Origin: Rhizobium sp.
Lineage (GTDB): Bacteria > Pseudomonadota > Alphaproteobacteria > Rhizobiales > Rhizobiaceae
Assembly: GCA_003527225.1 (NCBI GenBank)
Contig: DPXQ01000091.1
Coordinates: 1-6,282 of the forward strand
Direction: 5' to 3'
Length of the DNA stretch: 6,282 nucleotides
Shown: positions 1-5,602 of the stretch, one piece after another
Position numbering within the stretch: position 1 is the first letter of the stretch
Layout: the number at the start of each line of letters is the position of its first letter
Position numbers and translations under genes: made by a program
The notes under the pieces: model-generated
Database searches by the model: none
Told to the model about the DNA's origin: nothing
The model's input: the letters and a program-made list of their open reading frames with translations, nothing else

Positions 1-65
1 GTGTAACGGTCAAGTTTTGGTTCAACGCGGGCTTGACTCGGATTCGGATTGAAACGTCCCAGGAG

Positions 66-79
66 CCAATCTTGATTGG
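66..79. repeat. Perfect palindrome upstream of the ars promoter, possible operator
   Basis: CCAATC-TT-GATTGG is a perfect 6+2+6 inverted repeat ending 8 nt before the candidate -35 box of arsR. ArsR repressors bind dyad sites as dimers, so an operator is possible, but most known ArsR sites overlap or follow the -35, and this one lies upstream. It does not match the dyad in front of the second arsR (TTCAA-N6-TTGAA). The remaining upstream sequence (1-65) shows a tandem CGGATT CGGATT (39-50) and no gene I can support. Confidence 0.35.
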
Positions 80-87
80 TGCAAGGG

Positions 88-115
88 TTGACTTCCTAAA
101 TGCATCTATTAATCT
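88..115 (+). promoter_or_regulatory. Candidate sigma-70 promoter of the arsR-arsC-acr3-arsC-arsH operon
   Basis: TTGACT (88-93) matches the -35 consensus at 5 of 6 bases. After a 16-nt spacer comes TAATCT (110-115), which keeps the first, second and last bases of the -10 box. Transcription would start about 7 nt further on, at or next to the arsR ATG at 122, so the message would be leaderless or nearly so. Only a weak TGGA lies before that ATG, which fits. The same layout, TTGACG-N16-TAATCC, occurs before the gene at 4874, which supports both assignments. Confidence 0.55.
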
Positions 116-121
116 GGATAT

Positions 122-475
122 ATGGAAAAAACATATGCGATATCGGCCCTCGCGGCCTTGGCTCAGACTACGCGGCTTGAGACGTTCCGCCTGCTCGTGC
201 GTCGTGAACCAGAAGGCATCCCTGCCGGAGAACTAGCGCGGATGCTCGATGTCCCGCAGAACACGATGTCCGCGCACCTCGCGACCCTCTCGCGTGCTGG
301 TCTCCTGAAAAGTGATCGGCAGAGCCGATCGATTATCTATCGCGCTGATCTCGACGGCCTTCGTGAACTCATGCTGTTCCTGCTTAAGGACTGTTGCGGC
401 GGCACCTCCGAACTTTGTCAGCCTTTGATTGCAGAACTGACACCATGCTGCGTTTCAGAGGTCAGGTCATGTTGA
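122..475 (+). CDS. arsR: ArsR-family arsenite-responsive repressor (first copy)
   Basis: This 117-residue protein has the usual length for ArsR/SmtB repressors, which bind operator DNA as dimers and release it on binding As(III) or Sb(III). The N-terminal helices (ALAALAQTTRLETFRLL, about 9-25) precede a winged helix-turn-helix at about 37-62 (ELARMLDVPQNTMSAHL onward). The wing carries SRSIIYRA (69-76). The C-terminal half has six cysteines: C91-C92, C99, C109-C110 and C117. C91, C92 and C99 have a spacing close to the C-terminal trivalent-arsenic site described for Acidithiobacillus ferrooxidans ArsR; the other three may add ligands. The start is the only reasonable one: an in-frame stop lies at 110-112 and the family N-terminus begins at this ATG. 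It is the first gene of the operon and presumably represses it. The Shine-Dalgarno sequence is weak or absent. Confidence 0.95.
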   Translation: MEKTYAISALAALAQTTRLETFRLLVRREPEGIPAGELARMLDVPQNTMSAHLATLSRAGLLKSDRQSRSIIYRADLDGLRELMLFLLKDCCGGTSELCQPLIAELTPCCVSEVRSC

Positions 476-543
476 ACCAGCCCACTATCGCGGGCGGGTG
501 ACTCGAACAGCAAGAATCCACCGAACTTACACGGACCACGACC

Positions 544-1071
544 ATGACTGACAAGACCTATAACGTGCTGTTCCTCTGCACGGGCAATTCCGCTCGCTCT
601 ATTCTCGCCGAGTCCATCCTCAACAAAGAGGGCGGCGGCCGGTTCAAGGCCTATTCCGCCGGCAGCCAGCCGAAGGGCGAAGTCAATCCGCACGCCCTAA
701 GGGAACTTGAGACGCTCGGCTATCAATCAACCGGCTTCTCCTCGAAGAGCTGGGATGTATTCGCCGCACCCGGCGCACCGGAGATGGACTTTATCTTCAC
801 GGTCTGCGACAGCGCCGCCGGCGAGGCCTGCCCCGTTTGGATCGGCCATCCTATGACCGCCCACTGGGGCGTCGAGGATCCGGCCGCGGTTGCCGGCCTC
901 GACATGGACAAGCAGCGCGCCTTCGCTCAGGCGGCACGCTTCCTCAAGAACCGTATCCTCGCATTCGTGAACCTGCCGCTGGCGTCCATCGATCGGTTGT
1001 CGCTGAAGACAAAGCTCCGCCAGATCGGCGCGATGGAGGGTTCGACATCGCCGCAAGGAAAGTCAGCCTGA
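544..1071 (+). CDS. arsC: Arsenate reductase, low-molecular-weight tyrosine phosphatase type (probably thioredoxin-coupled)
   Basis: This cytoplasmic enzyme reduces arsenate to arsenite. The phosphatase P-loop CTGNSARS is at 12-19, with nucleophile C12 and oxyanion-binding R18. The general-acid aspartate is D112 in EDPAAV. Two further cysteines, C88 and C96 in VCDSAAGEACP, fit the relay that passes a disulfide outward in thioredoxin-linked ArsC, although their spacing is 8 rather than the 7 of Staphylococcus aureus ArsC (C82, C89). At 175 residues it is longer than the usual 130-145: a linker follows the fold, and a short tail (GAMEGSTSPQGKSA) ends at the acr3 start. A 68-nt gap separates it from arsR, and no strong Shine-Dalgarno sequence precedes its ATG. 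Its stop overlaps the acr3 start by one base (TGATG). It is unrelated in fold to the second ArsC at 2132. Confidence 0.93.
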   Translation: MTDKTYNVLFLCTGNSARSILAESILNKEGGGRFKAYSAGSQPKGEVNPHALRELETLGYQSTGFSSKSWDVFAAPGAPEMDFIFTVCDSAAGEACPVWIGHPMTAHWGVEDPAAVAGLDMDKQRAFAQAARFLKNRILAFVNLPLASIDRLSLKTKLRQIGAMEGSTSPQGKSA

Positions 1072-2129
1072 TGTCCACCTTTGAACGGTACCTGACCATC
1101 TGGGTCTTCCTCTGCATCGCCGTCGGCATTGCCCTCGGCCACCTGATGCCCGGCGTCTTCCAGGTCATCGGCGGCGCCGAGATCGCCAAGGTCAACATCC
1201 CCGTCGCCATCCTGATCTGGCTGATGATCATTCCGATGCTGCTGAAGATCGATTTCCGGTCGCTCACGCAGGTCGGCTCCTACTGGCGCGGCATCGGTGT
1301 CACGCTGATCATCAACTGGGCGATCAAGCCATTCTCGATGGCTCTGCTTGGATGGCTGTTCGTCGGCTGGCTTTTCCGGCCCTATCTGCCAGCGGATCAG
1401 ATCGACTCCTACATCGCAGGCCTGATCATCCTTGCCGCAGCACCCTGCACGGCCATGGTCTTTGTCTGGTCAAACCTAACGCGAGGCGAGCCGCTGTTCA
1501 CCCTGTCGCAGGTCGCTTTGAACGACGCGATCATGGTGGTTGCCTTTGCGCCGATCGTCGGCTTGCTGCTGGGTCTCTCGGCCATCACCGTGCCATGGGC
1601 GACGCTTGCCCTGTCGGTCGCGCTTTACATTGTGGTTCCCGTCATCATCGCTCAGGTGCTGCGGAGCTACTTGACGGCTGACGGGACCACCCGAGCACTC
1701 GACAGCTTCCTTGGCAAGCTCCAGCCGATGTCGCTGGGCGCGCTGCTTGCCACCCTTGTGCTTCTATTTGCATTCCAGGGTGAGCAGATCATCGCTCAGC
1801 CAACCATCATTGCTCTGCTCGCGGTTCCGATCCTGATCCAGGTCTATTTCAACTCCGGTCTTGCCTACCTCCTCAACCGGATGTCGGGAGAGCGCCATTG
1901 CGTCGCGGGGCCGTCCGCCCTTATCGGTGCAAGCAACTTCTTCGAGCTCGCGGTTGCCGCCGCCATCAGCCTCTTCGGATTTCAGTCGGGCGCGGCACTC
2001 GCCACCGTCGTCGGTGTACTGATCGAGGTGCCGGTGATGCTGTCAGTCGTCTGGATCGTGAACCGCTCCAAGGGTTGGTACGAGGCATCGCCCGCCGTTT
2101 CCCGCAACACCATCATCGAAAGGCCCTGA
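1071..2129 (+). CDS. acr3: Acr3-family arsenite efflux permease
   Basis: This 352-residue inner-membrane protein with about ten hydrophobic segments belongs to the Acr3 (BASS superfamily) arsenite exporters, which use the proton motive force. Family hallmarks are visible: the fourth-helix motif AAAPCTAMVFVWS with C126, and GPSALIGASNFFELAVA with E292. These correspond to the cysteine and glutamate shown to be essential in Alkaliphilus Acr3. NDAIMVVAFAPIVG (151-164) and LIEVPVML (317-324) are also typical. The frame is open far upstream, but that part overlaps arsC; the ATG at 1071 gives the standard N-terminus (FERYLTIWVFLCIAVGI) and has AAGGAA at 1055-1060, 10 nt away. It overlaps arsC by one base, so it is probably translationally coupled. 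No ArsA ATPase gene is present, as is usual for Acr3 operons. It is often labelled arsB in annotations, although it is not homologous to ArsB. Confidence 0.96.
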   Translation: MSTFERYLTIWVFLCIAVGIALGHLMPGVFQVIGGAEIAKVNIPVAILIWLMIIPMLLKIDFRSLTQVGSYWRGIGVTLIINWAIKPFSMALLGWLFVGWLFRPYLPADQIDSYIAGLIILAAAPCTAMVFVWSNLTRGEPLFTLSQVALNDAIMVVAFAPIVGLLLGLSAITVPWATLALSVALYIVVPVIIAQVLRSYLTADGTTRALDSFLGKLQPMSLGALLATLVLLFAFQGEQIIAQPTIIALLAVPILIQVYFNSGLAYLLNRMSGERHCVAGPSALIGASNFFELAVAAAISLFGFQSGAALATVVGVLIEVPVMLSVVWIVNRSKGWYEASPAVSRNTIIERP

Positions 2130-2131
2130 CC

Positions 2132-2557
2132 ATGGACGCCACCATCTACCACAATCCCGCCTGCGGCACGTCTCGCAATACGCTGGCGCTGATCCTCGCC
2201 GCCGGGATCGAACCTACCGTCATCGAATACCTGCAGGACCCGCCCTCGCGCGAGCAGCTCTCGAAGATGATCGCAGATGCCGGCCTGACTGTCCGCGAAG
2301 CGATCCGTGAGAAGGGCACGCCCTATGCGGAACTCGGCCTCGACAATCCAGCCCTGACTGATGACCAGTTGCTGGACGCGATGATCGCCACCCCGATCCT
2401 GATCAACCGACCGCTCGTCGTTACGCCGCTCGGTACCAGGCTTGCTCGCCCCTCGGAGGTCGCGCTCGACATCTTGCCGGCGGACGCCTTCAAGGGACCT
2501 TTCACGAAGGAGGACGGCGAACAGGTCCTCGATCAGGAAGGAAAGCGCATTGTCTGA
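2132..2557 (+). CDS. arsC: Arsenate reductase, glutaredoxin-coupled type
   Basis: This 141-residue enzyme of the ArsC/Spx thioredoxin-like family matches plasmid R773 ArsC in length and key residues. The active site [12 protein letters not shown] has C11 (R773 C12). The three arginines that hold arsenate are at R59, R93 (in [12 protein letters not shown]) and R106 (in [11 protein letters not shown]), each offset by one from R773 R60, R94 and R107. It forms an arsenate adduct on the single cysteine and is reduced by glutathione and glutaredoxin. The ATG follows the acr3 stop by 2 nt, with AAAGG at 2119-2123. Its 3' end overlaps arsH by 8 nt. Its presence beside the phosphatase-type ArsC gives the operon two independent routes for arsenate reduction, using different electron donors. 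Confidence 0.96.
   Translation: MDATIYHNPACGTSRNTLALILAAGIEPTVIEYLQDPPSREQLSKMIADAGLTVREAIREKGTPYAELGLDNPALTDDQLLDAMIATPILINRPLVVTPLGTRLARPSEVALDILPADAFKGPFTKEDGEQVLDQEGKRIV
2535..2552 (+). promoter_or_regulatory. Strong ribosome binding site and TTG start of arsH, inside the end of arsC
   Basis: The purine run AGGAAGGAAAG (2535-2545) includes AGGA at 2539-2542, 7 nt before TTG at 2550. This start gives an ArsH of normal length beginning [12 protein letters not shown]. The first in-frame methionine lies about 107 residues later, past the FMN-binding motif, so no ATG start is possible. The start overlaps the last 8 nt of the upstream arsC. Confidence 0.75.
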
Positions 2558-3260
2558 GACATTTCCCGCACTGCACGACGACCATCTTCAGCCGATCTCG
2601 CCAGAGTCCCTTCGCCCGGCGTTCTCCACCCACAAGCCACGGATCCTGATCCTCTATGGATCGCTCCGGGAAGTGTCATACAGTCGCCTGCTAGCTTTCG
2701 AAGTCCGTCGCCTTCTCGAGCGTCTCGGATGCGAGGTGCGCATATTCGATCCGGCCGGATTGCCGCTCCCGGACGAGGCGCCTGTCTCCCACCCCAAGGT
2801 TCAGGAACTCCGCGACCTCTCTCAATGGTCGGAAGGCCAGGTGTGGATCAGCCCGGAACGCCACGGTGCCATGACCGGGATTATGAAGGCTCAGATCGAC
2901 TGGATTCCGCTTTCGGTCGGCTCCGTCCGCCCCACCCAAGGCAAGACTCTTGCGGTGATGGAGGTTTCCGGCGGCAGCCAGTCCTTCAACGCCGTGAACC
3001 AGTTGCGCATCCTCGGCCGCTGGATGCGGATGATCACCATCCCAAACCAGAGCAGCGTGGCCAAAGCGTTTCAGGAATTCGACTCTAATGGCCGAATGAA
3101 GCCATCTTCCTACTATGACCGCGTCGTCGACGTCTGCGAGGAACTGGTGAAGTTCACAATCCTCACCCGTGACGCCTCCGATTATCTGACCGACCGCTTT
3201 AGCGAGCGGAAGGAAGCGGCCGCCGAGTTGGAGAAACGGGTGTCGCTCAAGTCGATCTGA
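2550..3260 (+). CDS. arsH: ArsH, NADPH-dependent FMN oxidoreductase
   Basis: This 236-residue flavodoxin-fold protein, started at TTG 2550, is of standard ArsH size. The FMN phosphate-binding loop is [12 protein letters not shown] (35-46). [20 protein letters not shown] (99-118) and the block [19 protein letters not shown] are strongly characteristic of ArsH. Work on ArsH from Pseudomonas putida and Sinorhizobium showed oxidation of trivalent methyl- and aryl-arsenicals to less toxic pentavalent forms, and NADPH-dependent flavin or azo-dye reduction. A similar cytosolic role is inferred here. It is the last gene of the operon and converges on the MFS gene with only 4 nt between stop codons. 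Counting begins from the TTG as methionine. Confidence 0.93.
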   Translation: MSETFPALHDDHLQPISPESLRPAFSTHKPRILILYGSLREVSYSRLLAFEVRRLLERLGCEVRIFDPAGLPLPDEAPVSHPKVQELRDLSQWSEGQVWISPERHGAMTGIMKAQIDWIPLSVGSVRPTQGKTLAVMEVSGGSQSFNAVNQLRILGRWMRMITIPNQSSVAKAFQEFDSNGRMKPSSYYDRVVDVCEELVKFTILTRDASDYLTDRFSERKEAAAELEKRVSLKSI

Positions 3261-3264
3261 CGGA

Positions 3265-4467
3265 TCATGCCTTGACGGTGGCGGGTTGTCGACAGGAAAC
3301 CGCCACCGTGACGAATGCCGCGATACTGATCGCGCCAAGGAGGGCATTCGCGGCGAGCGACATGCTGAGCCCAATACTCTCCATGGCCGCGGAGAACGCG
3401 AAGGGCGCCCCGGCTCCGAGCGCAAGTCGAGCCGCCGCCATCTTGCCCGTGATCGCGCCATATCCATCCGATCCGAACAGATAGAGCGGCAGGCTGCCCT
3501 GCGCGATGCTGTTGATGCCAGACCCGAGCCCGAGGCAGATGGCGAACGCGACAGCCTCCGGCAGCCAGTCTCCACTTGCCAGCAAGATCAGGATGCCGAA
3601 CACGATCAGCACTGCGGACACCACAGCTAGTGCCGGCGGCGACAGGTTTTTTCCGAAGACTATGTTGATCAGGCGGCTTGCGACCTGTGCAGGGCCGAAC
3701 AGGGATCCGATCACCACGGCAGCAGTTCCCAGCCCGATGGAACCAAGCATCGGCACCATATGCGCGAGGATCGCGGCAAGCGTGAATCCTAGGAGCGCGA
3801 AGGCAAAGGAGACGATCACCATCGCGCGGCGCCGGGCGTGCGTCGGGATCGCGCCGATGACCGTCTCGCGCGGCCGGATGGATGCTTCGCCTACCTTCTT
3901 TCCGAGGCTTCGGATCCAGAAGTGCAGTGGCATGCAGAGAATTAGATTCAAAGCCGCAAAGACCAGGAAGATTTCGCGCCAGGAAAGGACGTGGAGCAAC
4001 GTGGCCGAGATGGGCCAGAAAATGGTGGAAGCGAACCCGCGAATCAGTGTCAGGTAGGTGATGCTTCGAGAGGCGGATTTCGGATCGTGTTCCACCAGCG
4101 CCGCGAAGGCCGCCTGATACTGGACCATGCCAGACGACACTTCGAGCAGAATGATGGCGATGGCAAAGATTGCTATCGAGGGCGACCAGGCACAGAGGGC
4201 AAGTGTTAGTCCTGCGAGTGCCGAACCGACCGTCATAACCGTTGCAGCCCCGACCCGGTCCATCTGCTTTCCGATACAGGTGGCAGAAAGGCCACCAATG
4301 AAGAGTGAGACGGAAAAGACCCCGAACACCTGCGCAAGTGACAGACGGAGGTCGTTGGCGATGCCAGGTGCTAGGATGCTGAACGAATAGTAGAGCGTGC
4401 CGTAGCCGATGATCTGGGTCAGGCCGAGTGCGCAAACGATGTCCGCAGGGACCTTTCGACTATGCAC
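3265..4467 (-). CDS. arsK: MFS transporter, ArsK-like arsenite efflux protein
   Basis: This hydrophobic 400-residue protein has about 12 predicted membrane helices. The opening segment LGLTQIIGYGTLYYSF (14-29) and the motif-A loop GKQMDRVG (66-73) between helices 2 and 3 identify the major facilitator superfamily. The N-terminal pattern and its position behind an arsR resemble ArsK of Agrobacterium, reported to export As(III), Sb(III), methylarsenite and trivalent roxarsone; the ArsK name is from memory of the family. The frame is open back to an ATG at 4518, but the GTG at 4467 has AAGGA at 4476-4480 with 8-nt spacing, so it was preferred. That start overlaps the arsR2 stop by 8 nt (GTGCATAG), implying one transcript and coupled translation. 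If the function holds, it duplicates or complements Acr3, perhaps with a wider range that includes organoarsenicals. Confidence 0.8.
   Translation of the reverse strand: MHSRKVPADIVCALGLTQIIGYGTLYYSFSILAPGIANDLRLSLAQVFGVFSVSLFIGGLSATCIGKQMDRVGAATVMTVGSALAGLTLALCAWSPSIAIFAIAIILLEVSSGMVQYQAAFAALVEHDPKSASRSITYLTLIRGFASTIFWPISATLLHVLSWREIFLVFAALNLILCMPLHFWIRSLGKKVGEASIRPRETVIGAIPTHARRRAMVIVSFAFALLGFTLAAILAHMVPMLGSIGLGTAAVVIGSLFGPAQVASRLINIVFGKNLSPPALAVVSAVLIVFGILILLASGDWLPEAVAFAICLGLGSGINSIAQGSLPLYLFGSDGYGAITGKMAAARLALGAGAPFAFSAAMESIGLSMSLAANALLGAISIAAFVTVAVSCRQPATVKA
3275..3309. terminator. Stem-loop at the convergent arsH / MFS junction, possible bidirectional terminator
   Basis: ACGGTGGCGG (3275-3284) pairs perfectly with CCGCCACCGT (3300-3309), leaving a 15-nt loop that itself contains the 8-bp palindrome TGTCGACA. 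It lies within the last 15 or so codons of the minus-strand MFS gene and 15 nt after the arsH stop. No T-run follows on either strand, so it is not a classical intrinsic terminator. It could still cause pausing or protect mRNA 3' ends, and there is no other non-coding space here for a terminator. Confidence 0.4.
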
Positions 4468-4831
4468 CGATGGTATCCTTATTGGCGGCGGTCTCTTCCC
4501 GGGCGCAGCAACCATCACGCCGCTCGACGTTTTCCCGGATGATCGGATGACCAGCGCAGCAGTCCTCCATCAGGAATTTCACGAGATCGGCCAAGGCTTC
4601 GTAGCTGGCGCTGTAAATGATCGAACGGGATTCCCGCCGCTGGGAGATCAGGCCCGACCGCTCCAACTCTTTCAGATGGAACGAGACGTTTGTCGCCGAA
4701 ACGCCCATGCGTTCGGCAATCACGCCTGCAGCCAGACCGTCTGGGCCGGCTACCACCAAAGCCCGAACGATGGCGAGGCGCGTCTCCTGGGACAGCGCCG
4801 CGAATGAGGAAAGGGCTTGACGTTCATCCAT
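4460..4831 (-). CDS. arsR: ArsR-family repressor (second copy)
   Basis: This 123-residue winged-helix repressor has N-terminal FAALSQETRLAIVRALVV (10-27), a helix-turn-helix around 37-62 (VIAERMGVSATNVSFHLKEL onward) and a wing with SRSIIYSASY (68-77). Paired cysteines at C91-C92 (EDCCAG) and C108-C109 (DGCCA) form the likely trivalent-arsenic site; the equivalent of C99 in the first ArsR is absent, so ligand geometry may differ. It is divergent in sequence from the first copy, so not a recent duplication. It leads a two-gene unit with the MFS transporter and faces the DUF6428 gene across 42 nt containing a dyad operator. The AAGGA at 4842-4846 lies 10 nt before its ATG and overlaps that dyad. 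It probably represses its own unit and the divergent gene. A weak minus-strand promoter could be TTGTCG (4890-4885) with TATCCC (4867-4862), spacing 17. Confidence 0.94.
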   Translation of the reverse strand: MDERQALSSFAALSQETRLAIVRALVVAGPDGLAAGVIAERMGVSATNVSFHLKELERSGLISQRRESRSIIYSASYEALADLVKFLMEDCCAGHPIIRENVERRDGCCAREETAANKDTIGA

Positions 4832-4844
4832 ACTTCAATAATCC
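4817..4844 (+). promoter_or_regulatory. Candidate promoter of the DUF6428 gene
   Basis: TTGACG (4817-4822), inside the 5' end of arsR2, is followed after 16 nt by TAATCC (4839-4844). The arrangement repeats that of the arsR1 promoter (TTGACT-N16-TAATCT). Transcription would start near 4851, giving a leader of about 23 nt that contains the Shine-Dalgarno stretch TGAGGGA (4859-4865), 9 nt before the ATG at 4874. Confidence 0.5.
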
Positions 4845-4849
4845 TTGAA
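4834..4849. promoter_or_regulatory. Candidate ArsR operator in the divergent intergenic region
   Basis: TTCAA-TAATCC-TTGAA is a perfect 5+6+5 dyad. Its spacer coincides exactly with the predicted -10 box of the rightward promoter, so a bound ArsR dimer would block that promoter. It also covers the translation start region of arsR2 on the other strand. A second short dyad, AATC-ATTG-GATT, lies at 4848-4859. Dyads with TTGAA-type half-sites are common for ArsR regulators; binding here is inferred. Confidence 0.55.
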
Positions 4850-4873
4850 TCATTGGATTGAGGGATAGCCCAC

Positions 4874-5386
4874 ATGAACGCGCTCGACAAGACAATTTCG
4901 ACAGATATCAGTCTCGGCCATCTCCTCGATGCGCTTGCGGTGGCGCCGGATGCCCCGCTGGTCTTCAGCTATGACGGCAACCCCGTTCGGCCTGGCTACC
5001 ACGTCACCGAGGTGAAGGCGGGGCAGTTTTCGGCGCTCGATTGCGGTGCCAACCCGGAAACCTGGACAGAGATCTTCGTGCAGCTCTGGGATATCGACGA
5101 GGATGGCCGCACACACATGCCGGCCGGCAAGTTTGCCGCGATCATCCGCAAAGTCTGCGACCATGTGCAGCTTGAGCCAACGGCAAAACTCACGTTCGAG
5201 GTCAGTGACGGAGAGCGGCCGATGGCCCTCTACTGCGCGTCAGCACCGCGGCTTGTCGCCGGCACCTTCGAGGTGTCCCTTGCTGCTCGACAAGCAAGCT
5301 GCAAGCCGCGGGATCGGTGGCTGGCGGAGGAGCAGGCCAAATCGTCCTGCTGCGGACCAGCGAGCACGTCGAAGTGTTGTGTTTGA
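4874..5386 (+). CDS. DUF6428-type protein of arsenic loci, with a cysteine-rich tail
   Basis: The 170-residue protein resembles, from memory, the DUF6428 family often found in arsenic operons; no biochemical function is known to me. It begins with a short helix (SLGHLLDALAVAPDAPLVF, 13-31), then the family-like stretch GYHVTEVKAG (41-50), LDCGAN (56-60 region) and WTEIFVQLWD (64-73). No signal peptide or membrane segment is seen, so it is probably cytosolic. It has eight cysteines: C57, C95, C121, C143, C159-C160 and C168-C169. The last two pairs form a tail, SSCCGPASTSKCCV, that resembles arsenic-binding cysteine pairs of the ArsR C-termini in this same window. A role as arsenite-binding, buffering or delivery protein is an inference. 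It is transcribed divergently from arsR2 across a shared operator and has a clear Shine-Dalgarno sequence (GAGGGA). Confidence 0.85.
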   Translation: MNALDKTISTDISLGHLLDALAVAPDAPLVFSYDGNPVRPGYHVTEVKAGQFSALDCGANPETWTEIFVQLWDIDEDGRTHMPAGKFAAIIRKVCDHVQLEPTAKLTFEVSDGERPMALYCASAPRLVAGTFEVSLAARQASCKPRDRWLAEEQAKSSCCGPASTSKCCV

Positions 5387-5389
5387 GCC

Positions 5390-5434
5390 GCGCAATTTGG
5401 TGCGCTGCCGGACGCCAGGCCGGGAGCGACTGGC
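5390..5434. other. Short inverted repeats after the DUF6428 gene, weak terminator candidates
   Basis: GCGCA-ATTTGG-TGCGC (5390-5405) starts 4 nt after the DUF6428 stop, and GCCAG (5414-5418) pairs with CTGGC (5430-5434). Both stems are only 5 bp and neither is followed by a T-run. They may help end transcription from 4874 and, reading the other way, lie just past the recombinase remnant. Confidence 0.2.
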
Positions 5435-5602
5435 TTACGGCGCCTGCAGGAATGCCATCAGCTTGTCGGGCGGCCAATAGCAAACAACCGTCGCGTTGAC
5501 GGACTTAAGCCGACTGAGCGCGTCCTCCTTATCGCAAGGTCAGGCTCCATATAGACGTGCGTCGTGCTGATATCCTTGATCGTAGTGGAGCCGGAAATGG
5601 CC
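5435..5602 (-). pseudogene. C-terminal remnant of a tyrosine recombinase (phage-type integrase), frameshifted
   Basis: Read on the minus strand, 5589-5533 gives STTIKDISTTHVYMEPDLA, with the THVY tyrosine (codon 5553-5551) in the place of the catalytic nucleophile. Then, after a shift of one base at about 5530-5532, KEDALSRLKSVNATV and PPDKLMAFLQAP follow, ending at TAA 5437-5435. This is the usual C-terminus of tyrosine integrases (pattern: TTHxYxEADLAMKExALxRL ... PDxLLAFLxxL). The normal text would be GCG ATG AAG GAG; the sequence reads GCGATAAGGAG, consistent with loss of one G. A GH pair (5602-5597), as in the LGH motif before the tyrosine, is in another frame, so a second indel is likely. 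Earlier motifs (HxLRH) cannot be made out; a decayed match may run to about 5640. The gene is not functional. Confidence 0.72.

Noticed and set aside
33..236. Small plus-strand frame across the ars promoter
   Set aside because: It overlaps arsR in another frame, begins at TTG without a ribosome site and resembles no known peptide.
837..1070. N-terminal extension of the Acr3 frame upstream of 1071
   Set aside because: It lies wholly within arsC in another frame and has no membrane or Acr3 character; the family N-terminus begins at the ATG at 1071.
1898..2131. Upstream extension of the glutaredoxin-type ArsC
   Set aside because: The extension is out-of-frame acr3 sequence; the ATG at 2132 matches the R773 ArsC N-terminus.
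2691..3575. Minus-strand frame of 294 codons across arsH and the MFS end
   Set aside because: It is antisense to a well-conserved ArsH and has low-complexity Arg/Ser text with no family pattern.
3182..4435. Long minus-strand frame (417 codons) overlapping the MFS gene
   Set aside because: It is rich in Arg, His, Pro and Cys as expected for an out-of-frame reading; the overlapping frame has clear MFS helices and motif A.
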